Shown: piece after piece, positions 1 to 10,587 of the stretch
Numbering within the stretch: position 1 is the stretch's first letter
Layout of the letters: each line of letters opens with the position of its first letter
NCBI GenBank assembly: GCA_030789695.1
Contig: JAULAV010002288.1
Span: 124,001 to 188,000 of the forward strand
Length of the DNA stretch: 64,000 nucleotides
DNA from: Scilla litardierei
Taxonomy: Eukaryota; Streptophyta; Magnoliopsida; Asparagales; Asparagaceae
Reading direction: 5' to 3'
Made by a program: the position numbers and the translations under genes
The notes under the pieces: model-generated
The model's input: the letters and a program-made list of their open reading frames with translations, nothing else
What the model was told of the DNA's origin: nothing
Database searches by the model: none

Positions 1-315
1 GGGCGTTTCGGATGCTTTCCTTGTGGAAGTGATCCCTGTTATACAAAAAGCCTTCGGGCGTTTCGGATGCTTTCCTTGCGGAAGTGATCCCTGTTATACA
101 AAAAGCCTTCGGGCGTTTCGGATGCTTTCCTTGCGGAAGTGATCCCTGTTATACAAAAAGCCTTCGGGCGTTTCGGATGCTTTCCTTGCGGAAGTGATCC
201 CTGTTATACAAAAAGCCTTCGGGCGTTTCGGATGCTTTCCTTGCGGAAGTGATCCCTGTTATACAAAAAGCCTTCGGGCGTTTCGGATGCTTTCCTAGCG
301 GAAGTGATCCCTGTA
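1..315. repeat. 55-bp tandem array, about 5.7 copies
   Basis: Copies begin at 1, 56, 111, 166, 221 and 276. They are nearly identical; the first reads ttgtgg where the others read ttgcgg, and the last is cut off after about 40 bp with a change to ctagcgg. The array runs off the left edge, so its true size is unknown. The period is not a multiple of three, so long frames across it are not genes. It abuts the LTR-like sequence to its right and is probably part of that retroelement. Confidence 0.95.
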
Positions 316-1147
316 CTTCTTGTCCTGAGTTCCTGGGTTGGGGTAGGGTTGAGCGTGCGCACGGCAAGAGGGTCTGATCCCCCTCGAACCGTAAGGCGTG
401 AACCCTTCGTGTCACACTTGTCTTGTCTTGTCCCGTCCTGTTTGTCCTGTCTTGTCCCGCCACGTCCTGATTTGTCTTGACACCTGTAGGTTAGTCCCCG
501 TAGTTGGTAGCACACGCTACGACTACTACTTGTCCCGTTTTACTTTCCTGCTACGTTACTTCCTGTTGTGTTACCCTGTTATAACCACAGCATGTTAATC
601 AACCAGTAAATTGTTGTGTAAAAGAACCTCAGCAAGTTAATCAACCAGTAAACCGTTGTTTAAAGTTCGGTGCACTTGCAGTAAAGTCTAACCCTTCTTG
701 TAGACTTTACCTGACGTACAGTTCCTTTTTCTTGGGTGCTGTACGTCTGGTGTTCAGCCAGAGTTCGTGGACGAGGCAGACTCACTGGAGTACGTGGAGC
801 CGAGGACGTCGTCATCAGAGTACGTAACTGACGAGGACCAGACCTAGCGGTCATTGTTTTAGTCGTCACTTTCAGAGGTTGCTACTTTTCGGTTTGTCTT
901 TAAACTTTTGTTGCCATGCTTAGGCTTCTTTTAGACTTTGTACTTGTTGGATAACATATCTCTAATTCAATGAATGCAATATCTTTTCCCCACTTTTGTT
1001 GTTTCGAACTATAAAAATGCAAGAACCTGAAAATCTTTTAATGGTACCTCTACAGACGCTTATTGGGTCTGAGCTTCTCAAGCTCTGGCCTAAGCGGTCC
1101 TCGTCACGTTTCGCTTCCGTCCATTTTGGGAAGCGGGGCGTGACAAT
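316..1147 (+). mobile_element. Probable Ty3/gypsy LTR or LTR-proximal sequence, right terminus at 1147
   Basis: The segment ends in cggggcgtgaca, a terminus common in plant gypsy (chromovirus-type) LTRs. Immediately beyond it a copia gag frame resumes in mid-gene, so this is the right border of an insertion into that gag. Near 418-475 there is a TTGTC/TCCTG-rich low-complexity stretch. Around 690-846 an acidic frame of about 37 codons ends in TAG; I could not assign it. The left end and the target duplication lie outside the window. Assignment to gypsy rests on the terminus only. Confidence 0.4.
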
Positions 1148-2744
1148 TATCCAAGTGGCCCTTACCCTTGTTGAATTTGTTGATTCGGCCCAATGTGTCC
1201 TCATATTTCTCTTTGAGAGAACGCAAAGAAATATCCAAAGTGGATATTTGCGATGTGAGTACATAAACACGAGATTTAAGATTCTCATTCTCAATACTCA
1301 AAGTCGAGTTTTGAGAAGTTAAATCCGCTATCTTATGTTCTTCCGCATCCTCAATGCTAACATGTTCAAGTTTAGATTTGAGATTAACAATCTCATTTCT
1401 TAACTCTTCAACAACGGTGTCGTTGTTGGTGATGATAGTCTTAGGCGATGTTTGAATGCTAGCTAGGTCATCTTTTACTTTAGTATATCTATTTACTAAT
1501 TTAGTGTATTTTGACCAAAGTTGAGAGTTAGCATTCCTAAGATCGTCCATGGTTACCTCATCGCTTTCGACATCACTATCATCGGAAGAGGAGGATCCTT
1601 GATCGTGCTCCTCTCTTGCCATGAAGCACATGTGCGCTTGCTCCACGTTCTCATCGTCCGACTCTCCGCTTGAGGAATCCTCGGAGTCGGTGAATGTTGT
1701 TCCGACAAGTCCCTTTTTGTACCCCTTTTTGTACTTCTTTGACTTGTCGAACTTCGGCGCCTTCCACTTCTCCTTTTGCTTGTTTTGAGGACAATCCGCT
1801 TTGATGTGTCCTGGCTTATTGCATTTAAAGCACAAAGGTGGAGAGGCGTTAGTAGAAGTAAACTTAGATTTTTGTTTGAAGTTACCCTTTCGGAAGAAGC
1901 GATTGAACTTCTTTGCCATGAGTGCAATGGATTCCATGTCCATTTCTTCTTCTGAGTCCTCATCATCGGTAGAGGTGGATGAAGCCGCCTTGAATGCAAT
2001 CGCATTTTTCTTAGGCGCATCTAGGTTCAAATAGGACTTCATCTTTTCTTGTAACTTCACCTTGCTATCTTTGCGTACCTCGTATGACATCAAAGTACCC
2101 ATTAGTTGAACTACGGTATATTTGTTCATGTCATTACCTTCCTCGATGGCGAAGGTACGTTTTTCCCAAGAAGAGGGAAGTCCTTCAATAAGCTTTGAGC
2201 ACTTCTCCTTTTGATTGTAGGACTTGCCGAGGGCCTCTAACTCGTTTATTATGTCAACAAAACGAGCGTAATATTCTTTCATCTTCTCGCCCTGTTGCAT
2301 ATGAAACATTTCGTAATCTTTGTTTACGACTACGAGTTTAGAGTCTCTTACCCTACTCGTCCCTTCATGAAGAATGAGGAGGGAGTTCCAAATTTGATAT
2401 GCACTCTTACATGTGCATATCTTATTGAAATCCTCGGGCTCCAATGCGCATTGCAAGGCGTTCATTGCCTTGGCATTGCTTACCTCCGCGGCGACCTCCG
2501 CGGTAGTCCATTTCTCAAAGTCTTCTTCTTTGGGTTCGATGTATTCCTTCATTGTAGTCCTCCATAAGGATGCACTCCGGAGGAAGGTTTCCATCCGACA
2601 TTTCCAATACCCATAGTTGGTACCGTTGAAGAATGGAGGCCTCGTAGAGGAATGTCCTTCCATCACCGATGACGCTCCTTCACGATTCCTGAAGGTGTCA
2701 TAGTTGGAAGGTGGAGGCACGGTCTTGTTGTCGTTGGCAGACAT
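1104..2744 (-). pseudogene. gag: Copia gag of family A, C-terminus replaced by an insertion
   Basis: This is the Gag nucleocapsid protein of a Ty1/copia element, which packages element RNA. The frame encodes 546 residues: a DUF4219/UBN2-type N-terminal region (NYGYWKCRM near residue 43), a zinc knuckle CX2CX4HX4C with C305, C308, H313 and C318, an acidic serine-rich segment near 355-400, and a coiled-coil-like tail. The ATG is the first downstream of the primer-binding site. The last roughly 15 codons come from the inserted gypsy-like sequence, so the native Gag end and all of pol lie beyond it, presumably left of the window. No internal stop is present, unlike the other gags here, so A may be younger. 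Confidence 0.9.
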
Positions 2745-2757
2745 AGCTGAGTATCTG

Positions 2758-2769
2758 GCTCTGATACCA
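2758..2769 (-). other. Primer-binding site of family A (initiator tRNA-Met)
   Basis: Read on the minus strand this is TGGTATCAGAGC, complementary to the 3' end of initiator tRNA-Met, as in most plant copia elements. It lies two bases from the LTR end, with the gag start just downstream. Confidence 0.93.
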
Positions 2770-3523
2770 AATGTAATGCCCTACTAGCTACTGCACAAGT
2801 ACTAGAGGGGGGGGTGAATAGTACTTTAAAATAATAAGGAGTATAATTCCAAATTAAATTGCAAACAACTACCAAATCAATTTGCGGAAGCTTAAATTGA
2901 ATGACAACACAAAATTAACAATGCAAACAAATGATGTTAATGGGTTCGGATCCACCCAAGTCTCCCCGACTTGTTCCCGGTGATCCTACGTCCCAACCAC
3001 CAGGATCCCCTCCGGATACTTGAGTTAGAAACCCTAACTCAAGATTTCCACTATGAATATCTTGTGAAAAACCTTCACAAGATCAAATCATACAAGCAAT
3101 AGCAAACGTGAATCCCACAACCCGGGATCACAACCTTCTCTCACAACCGAGAGAATCACAAAGCAATATTAAAGAGTTTAATATGAAATAAACAATCTTA
3201 CCACAAAATCCTATACCTTGAGTTTTTCTTACCCAAATGGTGAAATGAAGGATTTGAGGAAGATGAAGTCACCAAGACCTAGCACCAAGGAAATGACCAG
3301 CAATCGGTGCCTAGGGATGATTTGGAGACTTGGATCAAGCAATAGCTTGAAGAGCTCACCAAGAACAACCTTCTCTCTAGATGGATTCTAGATCTAGAAA
3401 TGAGAGAGAATGAGTTTCTTGTGAGGAAGAGAGCTTTAGATTTGAGTGAGAAAGGCTATCTCTTTTGATCTCAATGAATCTCTGAATGGAAGCTCTAACC
3501 TAGATAGAAATGACCTAGGTTCG

Positions 3524-3531
3524 TATTTATA
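3524..3531 (-). promoter_or_regulatory. TATA box of LTR A
   Basis: The sense sequence CCTATAAATACG is a strong plant TATA box. Transcription would run toward gag. The palindrome array at 3587-4122 begins about 56 bp upstream of it, which is where enhancer elements would lie. Confidence 0.7.
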
Positions 3532-3586
3532 GGGTCCCATAAAAACAAGTTAGGTCATTCTCCAACGGATAGAAATCTGTGAGAAT

Positions 3587-4122
3587 TAGTCGGTCAAAGA
3601 ACAATCACTGACCGACTAGTTCATCAACTAGTCGGTCAGTCAAACAACGTGGACCGACTAAGAGTAGATCTGAGAAGAGATAGAATTTCAGACCTAGAAA
3701 TCTAGTCGGTCCAAGAAGACTGTCTGACCGACTAGTTTCACAACTAGTCGGTCAGCCAATGAACGTAGACCGACTAAGAGCAAAAAGAATTAGTCTGAGT
3801 ACAAAGTGACTTAGTCGGTCCAAGAACAAAAGTTGACCGACTAGATTGTCAACTAGTCGGTCACCAAACATTCTTAGACCGACTAACGATAAACAGTAGC
3901 TTAGGAGAAATTTAGCATGAACAGTAAGTCACAACTAGTCGGTCAAAGAAGCATCACTGACCGACTAGTTCACAAACTAGTCGGTTGGTGAGTCAACATA
4001 GACCGACTAACTGTAAACAGTAAATTCCAAGAAATTAAGGAATCAAACTAGTCGGTCCAAGAACAGTTGCCGACCGACTAGATCACCATCTAGTCGGTCA
4101 GTACTTGTTCTTGTACCAACTA
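3587..4122. repeat. Array of ten TAGTCGGTC-N14-GACCGACTA inverted repeats
   Basis: TAGTCGGTC starts at 3587, 3629, 3703, 3745, 3812, 3854, 3936, 3978 (variant), 4049 and 4091. GACCGACTA starts at 3610, 3652, 3726, 3768, 3835, 3877, 3959, 4001, 4072 and 4114 (variant). Each forward motif is followed by its reverse complement exactly 23 bp later. Repeats are grouped in pairs 42 bp apart, giving five 74-bp tetrads. Loop and spacer sequences diverge while motif and spacing are kept. The inner junctions are also palindromic, with about 12-bp arms and a 4-base loop. Confidence 0.95.
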
Positions 4123-4524
4123 ACATGCACATACAAGTCCGAATCGAAGCGCGACGCTTCGAGGAAGTTAGAATGAACTTGTACTAAGATCCTAGAGCTA
4201 CGATATGAGCGTTATGAAGTTAGAATGGTAAGATATACTCAAGGCTTAACATTCTATATATCGAAGCTAAAAAGACTATAAATAAAACCTTAATAAACGG
4301 TCTTCGAGAGCTTCGATTGAATCTTCATAACTTCCAAAACGGCGCAAGAGCTTCAACGAAGCTTTAGGCATGAATATGAGCTTTGGGAAGAGTTGAGATG
4401 TCGCTTTGAATGTTCTCGTGAATTTGGCGACGATCTCCAATACTGCGCTCACAAATTGTTAGTTCATGGATTATTTATGTTTGCTCATCATCAAAACCAA
4501 ATTCGGGGAGTCCAATATTCAACA

Positions 4525-4984
4525 GTAACTAATTTAGATTATTCTCGTAAGGTACGATGAGCTGGATGAGATCCAGTCAAGACATATATTATAGATTCCA
4601 AGGGACCACGGGAATTATTTGGATGAGATTCAAATGTGCGGTTTAAAATGAACATAGAAACCCCTTAAGTCTATCAGTAGACGGTTTAGCAGATTCACTC
4701 AAGGCTCTGTCACAAAAGGTCTAGAGAGACTTATGTGTAAATGCGGTATGAGATATCGGGATAATGAGCCTGAGTGCAAGTGAAAGGTGTTGGGAGATAG
4801 GTATGCACTCGAACTCGAGGCAGTTTATCTCTTTGTATGTGTACAAACATCTTTTTCAAAATTACAGTAAGATGTATGGTAAGAATTTATCTAAGTTAAT
4901 CTTAATGTAGTCGACATTTTAACTTATGTAAAGTTCTAAGGCTAAATGCAAGATTAAACAAGTATCGAAATAAGGATCTCGATC
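4525..4984. other. Unassigned intergenic or decayed retroelement sequence
   Basis: No open frame, LTR terminus or repeat could be recognised here. From its position it may be decayed pol of the copia remnant that becomes recognisable downstream, but nothing in the sequence shows it directly. Confidence 0.4.
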
Positions 4985-5654
4985 ATGAAGAATTGTTTGA
5001 CCGTTAGTAGCATAAGTCTAAAATCGTTCGTGGTCATAGATGTTTCGAGAAAAGGATATCAAAACATCGGATAGACCATTGTGTCTTTGTCTTCACCATG
5101 GAGTGATGATGATGATCTCATAGTCGTTCGACTTCGGAGACGAGACACAGTTGCTTATTGGAGAATGAGTTCACTAAACGACTCAACGAGAGTTATCATA
5201 TGGTTAATATTGACCTATCTGTCAATGACAACTCTTAGTGATGATAGGTAAGTTGGTCTTTTAACTTGCGGTCATTGTACGAACCTGAACGTGAACAGTG
5301 TCACTTACATCACTGATCTAGCCTTGGGGCAAGTCCCATTGAAAGGTCTTTGGTTGGGTGACATTTGAAGCATGCGAGGAGAGTAATGACCAAGATAGGA
5401 TTTGTCTCTCCCGGTCAAGGGGAGTTAGTGTCGCACGTGTTAGTTCGATCTTTAGTAAAAACTCTGGCCAGAGTATGTTGGAAGAAGTCCAACTTTATTT
5501 GATAACTCTTGGAAGAGCGGGACGTGACAATGAACGTACCAAGCATATCGAAGTTGATTGTCACTTGGTTTATCAAGAACACGAGGCTCAAAGGATTTCC
5601 CTTTCATATCTTCCCTCCAAAAATCAGGTGGCTGATATTTTTATCAAGGCGTAA
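4985..5654 (+). pseudogene. pol: Copia pol remnant E0: decayed RT and RNase H end
   Basis: The clearest part is the RNase H C-terminus at about 5540-5654, with TKHIEVDCH and a following SYLPSKNQVADIF motif, hallmarks of the copia RNase H end. Around 4985-5130 there are scattered matches to the reverse transcriptase segment preceding the YVDD box (a DHCVF-like string), in several frames and with stops. The bases at 5519-5527 resemble a gypsy LTR end (gcgggacgtgaca-like), so a further small rearrangement is possible. It is not functional. Confidence 0.7.
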
Positions 5655-5722
5655 ACATAGGATCAACTTCAGCATTTATTATCCAAACTCTCGCTGCTTG
5701 ACCCCCTAAGTTTGAGGTGTGG

Positions 5723-6203
5723 TGTTAAGATATTAATTAGTATATTGTTGTATCTCTTGGGCTCCTATGCAGTCCATTAGTTTAGCATGCTGTCTCTTCG
5801 TGTAGTATGTTGTCTCTTGAGTGTGGTGTTCTGTCTCTTAGGCTCCTGTGTTGAAAATGATGGGATGCATATTATATATGACGGAACTGTTGGAACATAT
5901 CCAACATAGTTGGATCTTAATCCAACATTGGGCTTATATACGAAAATAATTATATGTATACAACACTGTCATTAATAAAGCCCAAGTAAGTGATCTAATT
6001 ACTTCAGTTAAGTGGGATTAAATGAGCCATTAAGTAGGGTGTGGGCCTTTCTGTGTAGAGACATGTAGACGTCAATTCATTGATGGGCTGAATTGAAAAC
6101 CCTAGGGCTAAGGAGACTAGCATATATATTCAGTGGACGTGATCCCCGAAACACACAAACAAAGTAGCCGTCTTTTCTACATCCCGTCGCTAGAGGAGGA
6201 ACC
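5723..6203 (+). mobile_element. 3' LTR of copia remnant E0, interrupted at 6204
   Basis: The segment starts TGTTAAGATATTAATTAG shortly after the RNase H end and a purine-biased stretch, as expected for a copia 3' LTR. A TATA-like catatatatt lies near 6115-6125. A second TGTTGGAACATATCCAACA string at 5888 could alternatively be the start of another LTR. The end is not seen because element C begins at 6204, so the remainder should lie on the far side of C. Confidence 0.5.
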
Positions 6204-6602
6204 TGTTGGGTCTGGATCTAAGCCTAGAGGGGGTGAATAGGCTTATAAAAATTCACGCGCAACCCACGAGAAATCACACGCAGTTATAATCACATGCAGG
6301 GTAAACAATAAGCAATCACATATGCACAGCAGATTTACCCTGGTTCGGTCGAACCTACGACCTACGTCCAGCCCCGAAAGCAAATACTATATCAGAAATG
6401 TTACCTAGTACAACATATAGCTAGAGCACCCACTCTACACTCACCTGGCTCTCAGTACATGCACTCACCAAAGTGCTCAACAAAAATAATCCTAGTATAT
6501 GCTCTCACTTGAGTAGTCCCAACTAGCAAAGTCCCTCTTGTCTAACACCCACCAGACAAGAGCCCAAAAGTACACAAAAGTGGTAAAGTTTCCCCTACAG
6601 AG
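6204..6602 (-). mobile_element. Element C 3' LTR, segment 1 of 3
   Basis: The sequence TGTTGGGTCTGGATCTAAGCC and what follows match the C 5' LTR at 37249-37400 and 38015-38258. It breaks at 6602, where E1 is inserted, and resumes at 14170. Sense is the minus strand, so this is the LTR 3' end (U5 side). Confidence 0.88.
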
Positions 6603-6800
6603 TGTTGGATCCTGTGGATGGCAAACAACACTAGAAGGGGGGTTGAATAATGTTGTGTAAATATAATCTTTTTCGTTCTAATTGGTTAGCACAATTCAAA
6701 ACCTTCTAATGTTGTCTAAAAACCCAAGTAGAGTGATCTACGCTTGGTTCTTAATCAACTTAGGTAATCTTAAATAAATCAGAGAGAAAACACTTCTGGT

Positions 6801-6829
6801 AGTTAACTCCCTATGAACAGTAGTCGACT
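6801..6829. repeat. Phased motif pair near the E1 LTR end
   Basis: AGTTAACT at 6801 and AGTCGACT at 6822 are 21 bp apart. The 5' LTR retains two intact AGTCGACT copies at 12583 and 12604, also 21 bp apart, so the first copy here has mutated. Confidence 0.85.
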
Positions 6830-7779
6830 CCCAGAGAGATTTTATGCACTGCTCTGCTGAAAGAATAATTAATAAAAATATAAGATTACAAAGAAATACA
6901 AGAAAGAATCTTAGCACAGAAGATACAAAAAAATGATCTTGCAATATATTATGACGAGTTACAAGAGATATAATGCTCAACAAATCAAGATATAAAATAG
7001 AGACAGGCAATCACAGAAAATGCAAATGCAAACAAACGGATTTTTATCCTGGTTCCCCACAACATGGATACGTCCAGTCCCTGACCAATCCGGTACAAGA
7101 TTTCCACTATTTACCTTGGCAAATACAAGCACCTAACTTCACTCGTTAGGATTTCCCAAACACCTAGCCTTGACCAGGATTTCCGACTGCAACACTGCAA
7201 CACCTAGACTTGTCTAGGATTTCCAACACCCTTACAAGAAGGGGCAAAACATAAAATGAAAACCAATATCCAACTCACCACAACGATTAGTGGAGTTTGG
7301 ATTTACACCCAGATTCTATAGCCAAAGTAATTATAACGTGTATTCGTGGATAAAAGAATTCAAATATGATCTTCAGATCACACAAAGATATGAGAGTAAT
7401 TCTTTGTGATCTGGATCGTATGTTTTAAAAAATCCTTTTAATAAAATCAAAATATAGAACAAGGATTTTGAAAAACGTTAGCCAAATAAAATTGATCTAA
7501 CAAAAAAATAACAGCTAAAAATAAGAGATCAGAAAGTTAGAGTAGATTTGGCTAAAATAATGAGAGCAAGAAAATTGAGAAATCTTTGAGACTTTTGGCA
7601 CAAGAATGAATTCTTCAAATTGATGTGTGTATAAAATGATCTCATATTCTCCTCTATTTATAGTGATAGGAGAGGATTCGAATTTCAAAACAGGTTTGAC
7701 TTTTGCCCCGAAAATCAAGGAAGCAATGAATTGGAGAGTCAATTAAAACAAGTCAAAACGTTGAAATTTGACAGCTGGT

Positions 7780-7874
7780 AGTCGACTCCCTAGGAGTGGT
7801 AGTCGACTCCTAGAGTGTTTCAGATGAAAATCTGTTTCCAGCTGGTAGTTGAATCTCTTCTTTGGTAGTCGACT
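7780..7874. repeat. Two phased AGTCGACT pairs upstream of the E1 TATA box
   Basis: AGTCGACT occurs at 7780, 7801 and 7867, with a decayed AGTTGAAT at 7847. Spacing within pairs is 21 and 20 bp. The 5' LTR has the equivalents at 13563, 13584, 13630 (variant) and 13650. Flanks are typically GGT...CCC/CCT. Confidence 0.88.
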
Positions 7875-8381
7875 CCTAGAGCAATTTTCTCTAAAACACA
7901 GCTAGCAAGAGATGTAGTTAACTCCTGGGTGTAATAGAGATTAACTACTAAGATGAGAAGTAGCTAGCAACTGCTCTCAAGAGATTTGAAATGATTTGAA
8001 AAACATTTGAAAACATTTTAACTTTGAAATCATTTTGAGAGTGTGTGTTATAATTACTTTTGGCTTTAACATAATCGTAAGAAAGACACAACTCACACAA
8101 TATAGACTTAGGACGAGTCTTCATGAAGCTTGATCAGATGATGATGAGAATGCAAGTTTCTCTTGAGCTTCTTTTCCATTTGAGCGTGAGCTTCATCATC
8201 GAGCTAGCAACGTCGTCCTCGTCTTTGCTAAGTGAGCATAGATTTCGCTTCTCTGAAGTATGCATAACGATTTTCATTTGTCGCACAACCTGCACACTTA
8301 ATTGTAGTGTAGTTAGTACACTAACTTCATTTGGTGTGCTTATCATCAAAACCACTTGGGGGTGGAATTCAATTTCCATCA

Positions 8382-8570
8382 CTCTCCCCCTTTTGATGAT
8401 GACACCCAAATGAATAATGAAGTAAGTTTAAATCAATATTGACTTTAATAAAATTACTCACTCCCCCTGCTTAGATGCGGTACTCCCCCTGCATCAAAGC
8501 CGTTAGCAAAACAATACATTCATTTTTTCATTTCATACTCTTTCTCCCCCTTGTCATCAATCAAAAAGAT
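8382..8570 (-). other. E1 polypurine tract and upstream PPT-like copies
   Basis: In sense orientation AAAAGGGGGAGAG directly abuts the 3' LTR start (plus-strand 8382-8394). Further GGGGGAG strings lie upstream in sense near 8462, 8482 and 8543. These prime plus-strand synthesis or are degenerate copies of that primer. E2 shows the same multiplicity. Confidence 0.85.
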
Positions 8571-8785
8571 GACATACTTATTTCAACAAATATTTCATAC
8601 AAACTATATTTAGCAAGTATGAAGTTGGACAGAAAGTAAATCAATGATCAATTCTGCAAAAAAGTGTTAGTATATGATATGATCAACATATTTTAGCAGA
8701 ATATATCAGATAATAATTAAGCATAATGTTCAACCATAAGCATAACTAAAAACATAAGAGTATCAACCACAGTATAAAGTAGTTA

Positions 8786-9995
8786 TTACAGACCAAGAAG
8801 TTTTTGAAACACATTGTTTTTAAAAAACATTGTTTTGAAGTTAAGAATGACCAACATCCTTTCCTTCTTCAAAGACTTGATCTCCTTAAGGATTGTCTTG
8901 AGAGTTTGCTCGGTCATATCATTGCTCCTTACCACTAGTTTCTTCAGATTATTTGTTAAGAGCTTCAAATCATTCCTTTTAGGAAATCTTCAAGTTTGAA
9001 ATCTTCTTTAGCAGCATGTCTTGAAGTTCCACAATGTAGGCAGGTGGCTCTTCATCTTCTTCATCTTCTTCATTGTCTTCATCTTCTTCTTCAGAATTTG
9101 CAACAATATGTTTCTTACCTTTCTTTTTAGCAGAAGATTCTCCTTGCTCAGCAACAAGAGTTTCTTCAGGGATGTTTTGGTTAAGATCAATATGAAGCCC
9201 CATTCCACCGAGTGTGTGTGCATCAAACACAACAGTCGGTTCCAGAATTTCGGTTTCATTGTCAAGAGGAACATTTTGACCAATAAATAGAATTGTAAGA
9301 TAATGGCCATGAGCTAAGGAGGAAGATAGTCTATCAGATGATGCAGAGGTAAGAATGGAATCCATGATAACTTTAGACCAATTTACGTAGATATTACCTA
9401 GCATTGTGTAAATACATTTGGCCTGTTTTTCAGAAAGGATGGAATGGCTACCAGACTTCTGCATGATATTGTAAGATAGGATATTTGCTAAAATTCTTGC
9501 TGGGTAGCACAAATCACTACAAGGTAGTTTAGTTTGAAAATATCTACCCGACAAGTACATTCTATCAAGAATATCGCTATCAGCCATTTCAATATTATCA
9601 AGCAGTTCTCCAGAGTAATAAATTCCTAAGGTTTACCCAAGGGACTTAACAATAATAGCTATTTTAGAATCAAGAACTTTAGTAACAAATCTAGATTTGA
9701 CAAGGTCATACTCCATGTTGGTGTAAAAGAGATATACAAGCCAAGGATAGCACATGAAAACATTTTAAGATGAAAATATGGTTAGAAGGTTCTGAAACTC
9801 TAGAATATCAACAATTCCATAATTCAGAACATGATCTAAATTAACAAACCTCTCATAGTGGATTTGTCTTTTAGAAATGCTTAGAAATTTGTCATAGGAA
9901 ACATTTTTGAAGAGATAAGCTTCAATAATTTCCCTTTGAGAAAGAGATGATTCATTGATTTTCCTCTTCTTGGCAATGGTCTTTTTAAAAGGCAA
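8786..9995 (-). pseudogene. E1 extra ORF: plant transposon-protein-like domain plus coiled coil, broken
   Basis: An additional protein-coding region lies between gag and the 3' LTR. The best-preserved frame is 8979-9587 (202 residues). N-terminal pieces are in 9765-9995, and a coiled-coil C-terminal piece is in 8786-8968 in another frame. The 202-residue piece matches the E2 extra ORF: both have a PAR...IL block, a SxKxAxCxY block, a VDW or VNW block and a VPL block, followed by an acidic linker. The layout resembles the domain called putative plant transposon protein (PF20167-like), known from retroelement-derived plant proteins; that assignment is from memory. No signal peptide or membrane segment is seen, so an env role is unlikely. 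Function unknown. Confidence 0.72.
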
Positions 9996-10402
9996 TCTAG
10001 AGAGAGAAAATAAATTGAATCACAATACTAGAAGATACAAGAATTAAGAATTAATGAAAATAAAGCAAGTTTATAAGAGAAAGATTTTACCTTTGAAGTT
10101 CTTCCTTGAGATGAAAAGAATTTTTACTAAGGAGATGAGATGAGAATCAAGAATTTCAAGAGGATGGGTAAAAAAGAAGTAGTCGGCTCCCCTAGGGTTT
10201 GGGAATTGGGGGTTTTACCTCATGGGGTGAAAGAGGATGATGAAAGGTGGCCTTTAGATCAAGAAATCAAGGGTTGAGATCATTTCTCCTTATTGGGTTT
10301 AAGTTGCCTCTTGCCTTTGAACCCATTTAACTCAATGGAACCCAAAACCAGTAAGAAAGAAATAAGAAAAAAAGAAACCAGATTTCCGCACAGCTCACTG
10401 GT
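9996..10402. other. E1 spacer between gag and extra ORF
   Basis: No frame is supported here. It holds a variant AGTCGGCT near 10182 and is otherwise A-rich. In sense orientation it is the 5' flank of the extra ORF and is where a leader or internal promoter would lie; no convincing TATA box was found. Confidence 0.5.
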
Positions 10403-10431
10403 AGTCGACTCCCTTACATAGGTAGTCGACT
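10403..10431. repeat. Phased AGTCGACT pair in the E1 interior
   Basis: Two perfect AGTCGACT palindromes at 10403 and 10424, 21 bp apart, with the same GGTAGTCGACTCCC context as the LTR copies. They lie between the end of gag and the extra ORF, the position occupied in E2 by its own motif pair. Confidence 0.93.
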
Positions 10432-10504
10432 CCCTGCTGGGCTGAGTCATTTTCTTATCCCGAGGGGTTTTGGTCTAAAACCTGAGTGCGTTTCTGTAAA
10501 AACT

Positions 10505-10550
10505 GTTTTATATATATGAACACACATTTATAATCATATATAAAACAATT
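10505..10550. other. A/T-rich stem-loop after E1 gag
   Basis: GTTTTATATATATGA and TCATATATAAAAC form an imperfect stem of about 13 bp around a loop of about 14 bases. It is just downstream of gag in sense orientation. It could affect RNA 3'-end formation, but this may simply be AT-rich sequence. Confidence 0.5.
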
Positions 10551-10587
10551 TAACAGAATTTAACAATCATTCAATTATTTAAACATA

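Larger units (their letters stand above)
2772..4524 (-). mobile_element. 5' LTR of copia family A
   Basis: The LTR begins and ends with TG...CA; in sense orientation it starts TGTTGAATATTGG and contains the TTTGGTTTTGATGATGA signature near its start, typical of this copia group. It ends next to the primer-binding site. A TATA box (sense CTATAAATA) lies at about 3524-3531. The partner LTR is not in the window. The region upstream of the TATA box is filled by an array of palindromic motifs. Confidence 0.75.
6603..8381 (-). mobile_element. E1 3' LTR
   Basis: 1779 bp, the same length as the LTR at 12386-14164, with scattered substitutions between them. The sense TATA box is at 7655-7662. Palindromic AGTCGACT pairs lie upstream of the TATA box (7780, 7801, 7847 variant, 7867) and near the LTR end (6801 variant, 6822). 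Confidence 0.95.

Noticed and set aside
1..315. Regular repeats resembling a CRISPR array
   Set aside because: Units are identical head-to-tail without variable spacers, in plant DNA.
3587..4122. Repeats with variable inserts resembling a CRISPR array
   Set aside because: Repeat arms are 9 bp and alternate in orientation, and loops are 14 bp and partly related; it is an LTR motif array.
9008..9310. Alternative frames over the acidic linker of the E1 extra ORF
   Set aside because: The GAA/GAT-rich repeat opens several frames; only the frame homologous to E2 is supported.
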